Shown: positions 19,655-30,191 of the stretch, piece by piece
Layout: each line of letters opens with the position of its first letter
How positions within the stretch are numbered: the first letter of the stretch is position 1
NCBI GenBank assembly: GCA_049487715.1
Contig: CP150550.1
Span: 868,001-932,000, forward strand
DNA length: 64,000 bases
Direction of reading: 5' to 3'
Source of the DNA: Pycnococcus provasolii
Lineage: Eukaryota; Chlorophyta; Pseudoscourfieldiophyceae; Pseudoscourfieldiales
Position numbers and translations under genes: made by a program
The notes under the pieces: model-generated
Told to the model about the DNA's origin: nothing
Seen by the model: only the letters and a program-made list of their open reading frames with translations
Database searches by the model: none

Positions 19655-21658
19655 TTAAGTAAATTTAAGCGGCGCAATCACAAGAACCGAAGCGTCGTCG
19701 CGGCGAGACTTTTTCAACGCAATCAAAGAGTTCGCCGCGTCTGACGCCGCTGCCTTGCTCGAGGAGGAGACATCGTCCCAACGCTTTGGCGCGTTCGCGT
19801 TCCTTGCGTTCATCCACGCGCGGCAAGCCTGTCCTTCCGTGCAGAAGTCCCACAGCCCGTCTGTGGCCATGATGATCGCGTCGGAGGGTCCCATCGAGAA
19901 AACACTCGAGAGTTCGGGCGTACCCGTGAAGCCTTTGTCCGCACGCTTCACGAACGCATCGCCGAGAGCACGCGAGACGCTCAGCCCGAAGATGCGCTGC
20001 TCACCACCTCGCATCCTCGTCTCACCGCGCAGCTTGGCGATGCGCTTGCGCTCTGATGGAACGTTTAAGCGGTGCAGGCCAGTGAGAAAGGTGGCATCCA
20101 CGCCATTCCTGTGCGACCCAGGTCCTTTCAATTGATCCTGTAGCAGCACCGCTCGAGAATCTCCCACCGTGGCACAAATGCCCTGCAGTGTTGCAGGATC
20201 ACCAAAGCGTACGCCACGCCTTGGGGTGTTGATGGCCTGATCATTACCGACTGAGGAGGTTCTCTCGAGAGACGATCGAGCGTCGGTATTGTAGGGCATG
20301 GTGCGCCAAAGCAGCACGACGCAAGCAACGGCACCGCAGTGCTCGCAATCTGGGCTTGCGCACAGGTCGGCGTCCAGCTTCTCCAGCGCTTCGGTGAGCA
20401 CAACTGCGCCCATGCCATCCGCGAGCGCCTCTGCGCTGAGACGTCCTTCGACACCCGCGTTTCTCGTCACGGCGCTGGCCACAGCACGAGGGAGTAAGTC
20501 CTGGATGCGAGCCGCGGCGGCGGGACCGCAGTGCCCGTCGATAGCGGCGAAGAGCGCGAGCGTGGGGTGCGTGCGCAGCGGAACGTCGGCGACGAGCGCA
20601 TCTTCATTCGGCATATTTTGCGCGCCCTGCGCACCAACGAGGGATGCGGCATGGTAGCAAATGCCGAATCGGTTCACCACCATTTCCGATTTGCCGACTG
20701 GCGAAGCGTCGATGCCAATTGGCTTGGGGATGGCGCTGCTGGGTATCGCGTGGTTACCAGGCGTTGGCTCGCTCGTCGTGATGTCGCGTGTTGTGGTACT
20801 TGCGTGCTTTGCATGCCTCGGCACGGAGGACTGCGCTTCGTGTGATGTTAGGTTAACAAGCACTTGCGTTTTGGTTCCGAGTTCGATGACGTCACCTTCG
20901 AGTATGGTGAAGAACGGGCTCCCTCCCTCGCTTCCCCGTGACACGAGCGGCGCGCCGTTCAGCTTCGTTCCGTTCAGACTTCCGACGTCGCGTATGCGCC
21001 AGACTCTGTCTTCTTCGTTCCAGTCAATTTCTGCGTGACTCGTGCTCACCTCCGGGTCGTTCGTGAGCGCGAACTCGCACGGCCCTCCTCTTCCTATGAC
21101 CAGGGCACCCGCGTACGGATCCGCCTCGTACGTCTTTCCCGCGCTTGGTCCTGCGGTTGCTTTGAGGACCAACAAAGGCGGCAGGTCGACGACGACAACG
21201 GACCTTTTCTTCAAGTTGTCGTTTTGCAGTCTTGTCGCCAGATTCGATGATTTTTTCTGTGTCGACGCCGCCTTTTGCGTTTTTTGCGTCGTGTCGTTCG
21301 TTTCGAGTGGTACCGCCGTTCCATCTTTGTAGACACGCAGAGCGGATCCCGGCGTGTCGAAGTTTTCTCCTTTGTGTTTTCGCGCACTTCCGGATCTTCC
21401 TCCTCCTCCTCCTCCTCCTCCTCCGAGGTTGCGTCTGGCGATGAGCGCGCGTATTCCGAGCAGGCCCATGGAGACGGTCGTCACGCTTAAGGCGACGGGG
21501 TTAGAGGCAACTGCAGATCGGCTTGCCAAATCCCTGGATGCCAGTACCAACACTCCAAGTTTAGACGCCAACGATGCGAGAGGTGGATGAGCCGGAGACG
21601 TTTGAGGATTAGACTGCGCAGGAGTAGCAGGGGACATGCTCATCCACGAGGGCGCCAT
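19655..21658 (-). CDS. KAPP-like membrane-anchored FHA plus PP2C protein phosphatase
   Basis: 667 residues from ATG 21658. A hydrophobic segment near 53-70 (VALSVTTVSMGLLGIRALI) would anchor the N-terminus. The FHA domain at about 165-260 shows LVIGRGGPCEF, STSHAEIDW and SLNGTKLNG. The PP2C domain at about 350-660 has AAIDGHCGPAAAA, ATVGDSRAVLL, SRALGDAFVKR and MATDGLWDF, with the metal-binding aspartates in place. Anchor plus FHA plus PP2C is the architecture of plant kinase-associated protein phosphatase, which docks on phosphorylated receptor kinases and dephosphorylates them. Whether this alga has matching kinases cannot be seen here. Confidence 0.87.
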   Translation of the reverse strand: MAPSWMSMSPATPAQSNPQTSPAHPPLASLASKLGVLVLASRDLASRSAVASNPVALSVTTVSMGLLGIRALIARRNLGGGGGGGGGRSGSARKHKGENFDTPGSALRVYKDGTAVPLETNDTTQKTQKAASTQKKSSNLATRLQNDNLKKRSVVVVDLPPLLVLKATAGPSAGKTYEADPYAGALVIGRGGPCEFALTNDPEVSTSHAEIDWNEEDRVWRIRDVGSLNGTKLNGAPLVSRGSEGGSPFFTILEGDVIELGTKTQVLVNLTSHEAQSSVPRHAKHASTTTRDITTSEPTPGNHAIPSSAIPKPIGIDASPVGKSEMVVNRFGICYHAASLVGAQGAQNMPNEDALVADVPLRTHPTLALFAAIDGHCGPAAAARIQDLLPRAVASAVTRNAGVEGRLSAEALADGMGAVVLTEALEKLDADLCASPDCEHCGAVACVVLLWRTMPYNTDARSSLERTSSVGNDQAINTPRRGVRFGDPATLQGICATVGDSRAVLLQDQLKGPGSHRNGVDATFLTGLHRLNVPSERKRIAKLRGETRMRGGEQRIFGLSVSRALGDAFVKRADKGFTGTPELSSVFSMGPSDAIIMATDGLWDFCTEGQACRAWMNARNANAPKRWDDVSSSSKAAASDAANSLIALKKSRRDDASVLVIAPLKFT

Positions 21659-21963
21659 GGAATGGAATGGTGGTGGGCCCCGATGATTGTGAAAAAGAGA
21701 AGCGCACGCACGCCCCTGAGGAACTCCCCTGAGGGTTGAATGTGAGTTCGAATCCGAATCCGATTTTAAAGTTTACTACGGGCATTTTGGTCCAAACTTT
21801 AAGAAAACCTCTAGGGGGGAAAGGCGTGGGAACATGTCCTACTTTAGAAGGTGAATCTCCTGATCGGGATCCTCCTTCCTTGCCGTCCGATCCCTGCGAT
21901 CCCCGGAAGGCCGGAACGTCAACGTCCATCCGGATCCGCCTGGGATCCGCCAATCCATCCTGG

Positions 21964-22012
21964 GGATTAGGGTTTTCAAGGGGGGTAGGGTTAGGGTTTG
22001 GGTTTGGGTGGG
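21964..22012 (+). repeat. Degenerate interstitial telomeric array
   Basis: ATTAGGG, GTAGGGTTAGGG and two TTTGGG units read toward the copper monooxygenase gene, about 265-310 nt upstream of its ATG. Confidence 0.85.
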
Positions 22013-22172
22013 GGATCTTGGGACCCACCATTGTATTGGACCTTGGTGTTGGATCCTGGAACTCCGTTTACGTTTCGGGGAAAAGATAGGAATGGTTCGT
22101 TTCCGTCCGATGACAAGTAGTCTATGCATGTCTCGAGTCCTGAAACATGTCACACTCCTCGCTCCACTCCCA

Positions 22173-22197
22173 GTGGTTTCCTGGCACAGGAAACCAC
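22173..22197. repeat. Perfect 11-bp inverted repeat with 3-nt loop
   Basis: GTGGTTTCCTG (22173-22183), loop GCA, then CAGGAAACCAC (22187-22197). It sits about 78 nt before the ATG of the copper monooxygenase, in the likely promoter or 5' UTR. Confidence 0.9.
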
Positions 22198-22274
22198 CAG
22201 GCTGCCAGACTGACTGCCAGCAGGGGGTAACGGGCCTTCCACCGTCGTACCACTCATTGTAGTTGTAAGTCACG

Positions 22275-23816
22275 ATGATGACGACGACCCTTGTTGATGG
22301 AGTGGTGGTGATGACGACGGTGATGATGATGATGGTGATGCTCACGTTGTCGTCCTTGTCGTCGTCCGTTGCTGTCGTCACGGCATTCCCCATGCTCGCG
22401 GCGCACATCCCGAACGGAAACAACGTCGCGTGCCCGCCAGGTGTCGCGGGATGCGAAAACAACGCACCAAACTGCGCGGGGGTTGGACACAACAGCTGCA
22501 TCGGAGGAAGCCTGCCGCTGAACCCGTTCGGAGAGGCACTCAAGAGCACGGGATACCAGTGGACGAAAGAGCTGTGCATGCAAGACAGCGACGGCGACGG
22601 AATGACGAACGGCATGGAACTAGGCGATCCGTGCTGCACGTGGACGCCCGAAGGCGGAAGCGAGACGATCTTCCAAGGGGCGTCGCACCCCGGATTCGCG
22701 ACGAGCATCCTCGAAGATGCTGTGGCAACCGCACGGTCCGTGTGCGACACAGCCGTCGTCTCCCCACCACCAGCACTGCAACAGCTATCCGCAGAATCGT
22801 CCGCGACAACAGATCCGGGACAACAACAACCTGAAGAAGAATCGCAACGTCGTACGCGTGAGCAGGAGCTGGGAATTTTCCGCGACGACGAAATTGGAAC
22901 AGCAATCACATTTCGACCGAAGCCGTGGGAGGTGCCTGCGCAGGAGACGAGCTACACGTGCCACATGTTCGAGTACCCCTCCGACGACTCGTACCACGTA
23001 GTTGCGTTCGAACCTATCATCGACCAGTTTCGAACGCTGCACCACATCGCCGTCTTCGCGTGCGAGGATGATGCGCCGCTCGCACTCGGCGAGAGCGAGG
23101 ATTGCACGGGAATGCCGACGCGTGGTTGTCTCGAGTACCATGGCGGGTGGACGCCGGGTGGATGGGGTGAAGGGCCGAACGGACTGTGGAAGATGCCGCC
23201 GGATGCTGGATTCCGCGTAGGCAAAGGTGCTCTCCGCAAGGTGGTGCTCCAGTATCACCACAGTAATCTCAACAGGCAGGCTGGGCTCATGGACAGCTCG
23301 GGCATGAAGATGTACCTCTCGAGGGGTGGACGCACGCAAGATGTTGGTGATCTGTGGGCTGGATCGATCGTCGTTGCGACAATCCCACCGCGGTCTCCCA
23401 CGTGGAATGTCGCGCAGACGTGCCGCTGGCCGTCAAACATCACCGTCTTCGCGACACGTGGGCACATGCACGAGACAGGAACTGCGGTCTACAGCCGACT
23501 ACTTGACAGGCGAGGCAATGAAATTGACATGCTCGGCGTGACGTACCCGTTCGACTACCAGTATCAGCCCATCGTCAATCTCGACCGCGACGTTATCGTG
23601 CAGCCTGGCGACCAAATACAAACGCACTGTCAGTTCAACACGGCGCACAAAAACACGTGGACGATTGGTGGCATTGCGACGAATCAGGAGATGTGCATCA
23701 ATCACCTGCTGTTTTATCCCAAGCCAAGGAACTGGCAGGCTGAGCCGTTCTGCATCGGACGAATCTGGCAAGGGCCAAGGCTGGAACGTGAATTCGGCGG
23801 AAATCAAGACGCGTGA
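22275..23816 (+). CDS. Secreted copper type II ascorbate-dependent monooxygenase-like protein with temptin domain
   Basis: 513 residues from ATG 22275. A long hydrophobic signal sequence (about 1-38) is followed by a temptin-like domain (about 40-140) with paired cysteines and DSDGDGMTNGMELGDPCC. The copper monooxygenase core starts near 225 (SYTCHMFEYP) and contains LHHIAVFAC (His256/257), ATRGHMHETG and NQEMCINHLLFYP. These correspond to the H-H and HxH...M copper ligands of the PHM/DBH family. Animal members hydroxylate peptides or dopamine; the algal substrate is unknown. The stop TGA overlaps a consensus splice donor (GTGAGT at 23813). A phase-compatible acceptor at 23910 would remove a 98-nt intron and extend the protein by about 90 residues to 24184. 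Confidence 0.85.
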   Translation: MMTTTLVDGVVVMTTVMMMMVMLTLSSLSSSVAVVTAFPMLAAHIPNGNNVACPPGVAGCENNAPNCAGVGHNSCIGGSLPLNPFGEALKSTGYQWTKELCMQDSDGDGMTNGMELGDPCCTWTPEGGSETIFQGASHPGFATSILEDAVATARSVCDTAVVSPPPALQQLSAESSATTDPGQQQPEEESQRRTREQELGIFRDDEIGTAITFRPKPWEVPAQETSYTCHMFEYPSDDSYHVVAFEPIIDQFRTLHHIAVFACEDDAPLALGESEDCTGMPTRGCLEYHGGWTPGGWGEGPNGLWKMPPDAGFRVGKGALRKVVLQYHHSNLNRQAGLMDSSGMKMYLSRGGRTQDVGDLWAGSIVVATIPPRSPTWNVAQTCRWPSNITVFATRGHMHETGTAVYSRLLDRRGNEIDMLGVTYPFDYQYQPIVNLDRDVIVQPGDQIQTHCQFNTAHKNTWTIGGIATNQEMCINHLLFYPKPRNWQAEPFCIGRIWQGPRLEREFGGNQDA

Positions 23817-24100
23817 GTATTATGTTGTTGTTGTCATCGTCGTCGTCGTCGTTGGAAATTAGTTTTGCTTACGGAGTTGATTAAAAAGTTATGATTTTTT
23901 TTTGTTTCAGAAATCGACACGCGATGACGACACACACACTTGATGAATCGAAGTCATGCACTTCTCCTTCTTCTTGGAATCACCCTTTTGCTGAAATTCC
24001 AATCCCTTTCACACTCTCAACCAAACGACCCTTTCTCTCTCTCTCTCTGTTTCTCTCTCTCGTCTCAAAGCCACTAAATCCTCCACATTCCTCAACTTCT

Positions 24101-25993
24101 TCACGACTGCCACGCCACAAGCTTGCCCACGACCGGGTTGAATGCCGACGCGGGAAGCTTGCGCTTGCGCCGCCGACGCCGTAAACCATTCTGCTGGTAG
24201 TCTGGCCTTGCGATAAGCTCTCCGGTCCAGTAGTCTAGGAATTCCGGGTCCTGCGGCGGGCTCACCCAGACGTGCTTAATGGGGTCGTACGTGCCGATGC
24301 GATCCTTGAATGCCGTGAACTGCTTTCCCTCAGAGGTCACCAGCTTGCGGTCCAGCTTCGTCTTCGTCGGCGGCGCGCTCGCGGGACGTTTCATGCGCGG
24401 CTCCGGCGGGTTGACGTAGTCCTTATTTTGAGGTTCCTTCGTCCAGCTGTTCGCCACCGGATTGTAAATGCCACATCTCTCAGGCGGCGGAACCTTTCGC
24501 TTGCCTGGTCCGAGGAAGGTGCCGAGCGTCACGCAGTCGTCGAGCACGGTTGGCGGAGGCACGCGCTTGCGCCCCGTGCCGTAGTGCAGCAGCTTCACCG
24601 CCTCCTCGCCACCCATAGCGCTCGGCCCGGCTCGGTTCACGTACCGCGCATCCGTCGGTGGCGAAATCCACGAGTGCGCGATCGGGTTGTACACGCCAAC
24701 GCGGGCGCTTTCCGATACCCGGTTCTCGGCAATCTCGCTCGGTGTCATGCCCGCTCGATCGGAGTACGCAGAGTCGCTTGGCGACGCGGTCCAGACGTGC
24801 TTGACTGGATCGTAAACACCAACACGCTTGACAAAGCTGCCGGTGCCTCCGCGCATCTGCTCCGCCGGCTCTCCATCCGTGCGCGTCTGGTAGCTCTCGT
24901 CCGTCGGCTCGCACACCCACGCGTGCGTGACTGGGTTGTACTCGCCAAGTCGGCGCGCGAAATCCGTTCCCTTCTTGAGCCTCGGCTTGATGTGTGCGCT
25001 GTGGAAGTAGCTGACGTTTCCCGCGGGCATAACCTCTTGCTCGCGGTCCATGTACTTGCTGCTTGTGGGCATCACCTTCCACGTGTGCAGGATGGGGTCC
25101 GCGACGCCGATTTCCGCCGGGAACGAGCAGCGCGCCTTGAGCGTGCGGCTCGGAGGCCTTGCGGTCTGGGGCCGTTCAGGCGAGAACGACTCTCCGCCGT
25201 TGATGTTGTCCCAGGCATACCCGTTCTCCTTTCCAAGGTCCGCACCGTACGTCGCGTACGGCGCGCTCTTCGACACGCCCACGGGAACTGGCTTGCTTGT
25301 CACCTGCTCGGCAACTGGCACGTCCTTCGTCGACAGCATGGAGCGCACTTCGCGCAGGAATGGGCGGTAGTGCACGTGGTTCTGTCCGGAACGCGAGCGC
25401 TGGCTGTGCTTAAAGAGTTGTCCGAGGAGGTCTTCGGCGCTCAGCGCGACGAGCAGTTCCGGGTGAAGTTTGCGCATGACGCGCTCCACCTGCAGCTGGC
25501 TGAGCGTTCCCGTTCGCAGCCTGTCGCACCTCGAGAAGTACTTCTCGAGCTTACTAATGGCCTCGCCATAGCTACCGTACATACAAACGAGAAGAAAAGA
25601 AATCGAGAAAAAAAAGTTTTGTTATGGAACAAAACGAAAATGAAGGGAACGAGGAAGAGTCAGTCAGTGAAGTTGTGAGGAGAAACAACAAAACGTAATC
25701 TGCAAAGTCAAAGACAAAGACAAAGACAAAGACAAAGACAAAGATGTGGGAACAAACGAAATGGCCACCTAACACCAACCAACACAAAGGCCGCAAGCAA
25801 CACGCAAGGTGAAACACGCAAGGTGAAACACACAACACACACAACCAGTGCATGAAACCAGAGTTAACACCAAACCAGACCCACGTAACCACACTTACCT
25901 CGCGGCATTCTCTTTCAAGGTCGCCTTAAGGCCTTTGTTCTTCTTCCGAGCAGAGGCACTTCCAACGAACGAAGGTTGTGCCATGGTAACCAT
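24101..25993 (-). CDS. Two-exon protein with seven YNP-H-W repeats, probable axonemal/microtubule protein
   Basis: Exon 1 is 25899-25993 (ATG 25993, alternative ATG 25984) and exon 2 is 24101-25571. The 327-nt intron has donor AG|GTAAGT and acceptor GGTAG|C after a pyrimidine tract, and splits a Ser codon in phase. The spliced start reads MVTMAQPSFVGSAS, then SYGEAISKLEKYFSRCDRL, an EF-hand-like helical region. Seven repeats of about 40 residues follow on the pattern G-x-Y-[ND]-P-[IV]-x-H-x-W...P-x-[DN]-x-x-[YF], for example VGVYNPIAHSWISPPTDARY. Short Tyr/Pro/Trp repeats of this kind are common in proteins bound to doublet microtubules, so a ciliary role is inferred, supported by ciliary neighbours. 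I do not recognise an exact homologue. Confidence 0.75.
25703..25744. repeat. (CAAAGA)n hexanucleotide microsatellite in intron
   Basis: About six to seven CAAAGA units lie inside the 327-nt intron of the repeat-protein gene. Confidence 0.9.
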
Positions 25994-27116
25994 GGTGAGT
26001 GAAAAAAGATGAAGTGAGGCCACCACTTGAAAAACAAATACAGTAAGGCTGACAGGCAGACGACGACTGGACTTAACTTAAGGGGAAGGCGAGCTGTCGA
26101 ATTCGTTTTCCTGTTCTGGTGAAGTGGTGAGGATACAGTACAAGTGGGCAAGAACCAGCGAGTCCGTCCGAGGAATTTAGAATTGAACAGCGAGGTCAAA
26201 CACTCCAATAGGGGGCTGGCAAGGACTTGCAAGGACTTGCCACACCACTGAGACCAGACCAGTTGGTTGCGTTCCGTTCCGTTCTGTTCCTGAAGTTCCG
26301 TCCAGTCCAGTCAAATCCACACTTAACCAAGACCACAACTCTCGGGTGACTCTCGGGTCTCGGGGCCGGCCGACTGGCGACTGGCAAATACAGGAATGGG
26401 CACGGTCCTCTTGGTCGGTCGTTCGGCACACCATGGATGGACATGTTGGTCCCCACCCCACCCACCCCGTAACCCTAACCCTACTAATAGTGGGTTGGAA
26501 TAAGGGAACCTCGTCCTCATGGCGCTTCCTAGCTTTGCTTTCTTGGTTTCTTTCGGATGGTTCAGGTGGATGGTTCCTTCTTTGAATGAAAGGAGGGTGA
26601 ATTGAGTGAGGTTGCCTCTTTGTTTTGCATTTTCCAACACGTTTTCCAACGGTCGATTCGCTGTCGATTCGGCGAGCCCATGCTGGCCCATGCATGCCCC
26701 GATTATTCGTTCTCCGTTGTGGCAGACTGGCCGGAGGATTCCTCTCGATTCGCGAAGACAAGGAAGGATCCCGAGACCAATACGAAAGAAAGACCTCAGG
26801 TGTCAGGGAGCGAAAGAAAGAAAGGGCCGCGCCTCAACCCGGTGCCTCAACCTAGCTAGTAGGTGGCCTCCTCAGCGGCCGCGGACTCCTCCCTCCAAGG
26901 CCTCCCTCCCTCCAAGGCCTCCATCACCCAAGGCCCCATCAGAAGAAAGCTCAGCTCAGAGAGGTTCTCAGAAAAGACGCTCGAGGGAGCGGGAAAACGA
27001 AACCCAAAAAGAAACACCACTCCGTGCAACAAGAAAGAAGCGGCCGGCCGCGCGCCCCTTCCCCCTCCCCCTCCCCCCCCTCTCTCTCATCATCATCACT
27101 TTCCCATTCGTCCGTG
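25994..27116. other. Divergent intergenic region between repeat-protein and CSPP1-like genes
   Basis: About 1.1 kb with no convincing gene. It contains a short TTAGGG array near 26469-26484 and a CT/CCCCTC-rich stretch just before the CSPP1-like ATG. Small open frames here lack codon or domain support. Confidence 0.55.
26469..26484 (-). repeat. Short interstitial telomeric array
   Basis: TAACCCTAACCCTA on the plus strand, two to three units. TTAGGG runs in the sense of the minus-strand repeat-protein gene about 480 nt away. Confidence 0.85.
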
Positions 27117-29219
27117 ATGGCCGCTAGAAGCACAGCCAACACCGGCTTCATCGTCGCGGCGAACCAACTCGACGTCGAAGAACAGCGAAGAAAACTAAGG
27201 GAAGAAAGACAGGTAAGGTTATGTTAGATATCTCTTGCAGTTACAGAGGAGTGTACAACACTTTTGTTTTTTGTTTTGACGCAGGCGTTATCTCTTCTGG
27301 CGAACTACTGGTGGGTATTCTGACGAACTGACAAATACGCTACACACACACACACACGAAAACGCGCCTGTTTGTTCGTTTATCTTGCAGGCGGAGTACA
27401 ACGCCTTCCTCGCGAGACAACGGGGAGAACACAGAGTAGCTCATGCCGCCGCCTTGGAAGCAAGACAGACGCCCAGAGTCAACGCTGCAGCGCAAGCTGC
27501 GCAGGCACCACCGGCGCAGCTCGCAAGGCCAGAACCACCCAGCGAGGCGGCGGCGGCGGCACAGGCGGCGCTCATGGGTTCGCCGCCTGGACTGCGTGGG
27601 GAGCCTAAGCACCCAGAACCACGCGCCTTCGGCAAACCGGCAGGCGTCGGCGGAAACATTCGAGATATGTACGCCGTACCCAGCGCAGATAAGGTGAGGG
27701 AAGAGGAACAACGCAAACGCCAATACGCCGCGGAGCTAGAGGCTCAGATTGCAGATCGGCGTGCTCGTGACCGCCGTGACCGCGACCTGCGCAAGCAACC
27801 TGATGCCAGGCCGACGGGAGCCTACGCGCCGTTCGTTGGCGCACCTCAGGTTCAGCACTTTCCACCACCGCAGGCTGCGTACCAAGCGCAGGCGGCGGCG
27901 GCGGCGGCGGCTATGCCACAACCACCACCCTATTATGAGCCCACAGGGGCAGCAGCAGCAGCACCCCCACCCCCACCAGTAGCCAACTATGCTCAGCCGA
28001 TGCCAGCAGCGCCCGGCGCGTACGAAGATCCTGCCTCGGCGGCTCGCAGAGCCATGCAAGCCGCCGCGGAAGCGCCAGCCCTGGGAGCAGGACGGTTGCC
28101 AGCTGCGCCGGTGGGTGCTTACCCGCAAGCCACGGCGGAAGCGGCGTTTGCACACGTCGCGAAAGCAGCGGCGGAGATGAAGAAGGCGGAATACGCCCGT
28201 GAGCTGATGGCACAGATGCGGGAAAAGGAAGAACGCGACAAGGCCAACAAATACGCGAATCGACTGGACGACGAGCGTGTTAAGCGCGAGGTTGCGGAGC
28301 TTGCGCAGCGCGCGGGTGGGGCGGCAGGACCAGCGGGACACCCACCGCCAGTGCAGCTACCAAAAGAGGAGTTCTACGGCGCGCCTCGTGCCGTTGGGGA
28401 GTACTCGCCATCGGCGCAGCCATCAGGGGCGGCAATAGCGATGCAGGCGGTGCCAGGTGGACCCATGCCAGTCATCCGATTTCGATCCGACAATCCGTTC
28501 GGAGTTGACTCAGCGGAGGCGATGGCAAAGCAACGCCAGCAGGAGGAACTTCAGGATGCCCTGAAGCTGCAAATTGAGGAAAAGAAGAGGCGCAAGCAGG
28601 AGGAGGTGGATCGCGAGCGGCAGGAGGATGCCGAGTACGAGGCGCGCCTGCAGAAAGAACGCGATGCTCTGCAGGAGCAATTTGAGCGCGAGCAGAATAA
28701 GGAGGCTGAGCGAAAGAAGGAGGCTATGCGTGCTCTTGAGGAACAACAGAATAAAGCTCAGGAGGCGGCGAATCGTCGGCTGGGCAAACACCGAAAGCGC
28801 CATTCGTCGCCCACGAAGGAGGAGAAACGAGCTGCGCGCCAGGAATCGCACGCAGCGAACATCTACGTGCCGCCGCCGGCTGAGTACGACGACGAAGCAC
28901 CCTCTGCGAACCAAAGTCCTGTTGCACCTCGCTACGACCCCAGGCCTCCGGCTGGCTACGACCCCAGGCCTCCGGCTGGCTACGATCCCAGGCCTCCGGC
29001 TGCACCAGGATATGGAGCCCCTCCACAAGCTTCGGATGCAAACATGGACAGACTTCGCAACGAACTGCAGCGTGAGCAGGCTCAGATCCGAGAGCAGCTT
29101 CATCGCCAAGGGCGTGACATGGCACGTCTGAATGAGCGCGCTCTGTCAGCAGAGTCGGACGCAGATGCAGCGCGCAAGGAGCTATTAGCTCTGCGCCAGC
29201 AGCTTGCAGAAGCACGTCT

Positions 29220-29250
<31 letters not shown>

Positions 29251-29851
29251 CGGTGTCGACGCTCTTAGGTATGCCGGAGCCGGACCCGGGGCTGGTGGCA
29301 ACGTTGGTCTTGGTGGGCTGGGCGCATACCAAGATGCTCTCGGGGAGTTGAGCAATGCTGCTCCGGCGCGTGGCAATCAGTTTGGTCTAGCCGCAGAACT
29401 TGACCGATACGACAAGAGCGAGGTGGTAAGCTACGAGCGCTTCGATCCTCCGACAATCCGAAAGAGTGGCGCGGATGGTATTTTGAGGGCTGCGAATGGA
29501 GGCAGCATTGACATGACAGCAAGTCTTGCCGCAGATTCGACATTCATTCCTATATCCGGTCCGGGAGCCAATAATCCGCTCGCAGGAGCACGGTTGGGTG
29601 ACGCCACATCTCCAAATTCGAAGAACATCATTGACGCAAGTCAGCTGTACACGCGCAATCAGCGTCGTCTAGAGGCTTTGAACGACCTTGGCGACGTCGC
29701 GTCTGGGGACGGTCCTGAGGCTGCAAATCAGCTTGACGAACTGCTGATGCGATTCGTGAATGCCCGTGAAGGTTCTTTGCCACCTCCCACTCCAAGCACG
29801 GAGATGGGCGAAGAATTAAGCGCGGAGACGCGTTGGATCACTCCGGCATGA
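27117..29851 (+). CDS. CSPP1-like coiled-coil centrosome/cilium protein, with frame break
   Basis: Exon 1 is 27117-27212 (ATG 27117, 32 codons). The intron is 27213-27390 (GTAAGG...TTGCAG, 178 nt). Exon 2 starts at 27391 in phase 0, giving REERQ|AEYNAFLARQRGEH. The protein is rich in Ala/Pro and charged helices, with CSPP1-like pieces: VREEEQRKRQYAAELEAQI, a VDSAEAMAKQRQQEELQDAL segment after NPFG, and a long E/K/R coiled coil, then three YDPRPPAG repeats. The frame stops at 29268, right after a (CGG)n run at 29218-29250. A plausible C-terminus (YAGAGPGAGG to LDELLMRFVNAREG, stop 29851) continues in the +1 frame. A GT-AG micro-intron does not restore phase, so an indel in the repeat is likely. 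A TGTAA motif follows at 29893. Confidence 0.7.
29218..29250 (+). repeat. (CGG)n trinucleotide run at the CSPP1-like frame break
   Basis: Consecutive CGG units, read as Arg in the upstream frame and Gly in the +1 frame. Open coding sequence upstream and downstream is offset by one base across this run. Confidence 0.85.
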
Positions 29852-29892
29852 CACGAGCAACCTTCTCCCTCCAAGTTTTTCTTGAAATACCC

Positions 29893-29897
29893 TGTAA
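29893..29897 (+). terminator. TGTAA-type polyadenylation motif
   Basis: TGTAA lies about 40 nt after the CSPP1-like stop codon. TGTAA is the usual near-upstream poly(A) signal in green algae. Confidence 0.45.
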
Positions 29898-30191
29898 ACC
29901 TGATGGAACAGTAAATAAAAAAGAAATCCGTTCTTACAACACATGAAAAAAGTATGTATATGTTTGTTATGTTTGTTTTGTATTGCAATGCGCTCTTAGA
30001 AGATAACACCTTCGTTATCACCACCAGGGGACGGCACCCCAATCGAAGGGAAATATGGTAGAATAGGCGTAGATGGCAGTGGTTGTGGAGCAGCGCGTCT
30101 CCGATGTCCATAAACACGATGGCGACGAGGCGGTGGTGGGGACGGGGATGCCGGTGGAAGAGCCACCGCAGCAACAAGAGGGTGATGTATC

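Larger units (their letters stand above)
21659..22274. other. Divergent promoter interval between KAPP-like and copper monooxygenase genes
   Basis: No credible gene. It contains a direct repeat CCCCTGAGG near the KAPP-like start, a degenerate telomeric array (21964-22012) and a perfect 11-bp inverted repeat (22173-22197). Confidence 0.6.

Noticed and set aside
21839-22909. 356-codon minus-strand open frame
   Set aside because: It overlaps the promoter and coding region of the copper monooxygenase, runs through the telomeric array and has no domain-like composition.
24272-25678. 468-codon plus-strand open frame
   Set aside because: It is antisense to the seven-repeat protein, which has repeats, a matching first exon and consensus splice sites. 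The plus frame is Arg/His-rich, as expected of a GC-rich shadow.
25712-25744. Regular short repeats considered as a CRISPR-like array
   Set aside because: Pure hexanucleotide microsatellite in an intron, with no spacers. No CRISPR array is present in this eukaryotic sequence.
29214-29269. 56-nt micro-intron in the CSPP1-like gene to explain the frame break
   Set aside because: GT at 29216 and AG at 29268 exist, but joining them does not give the downstream frame, and the confident introns here are 178 nt or longer.
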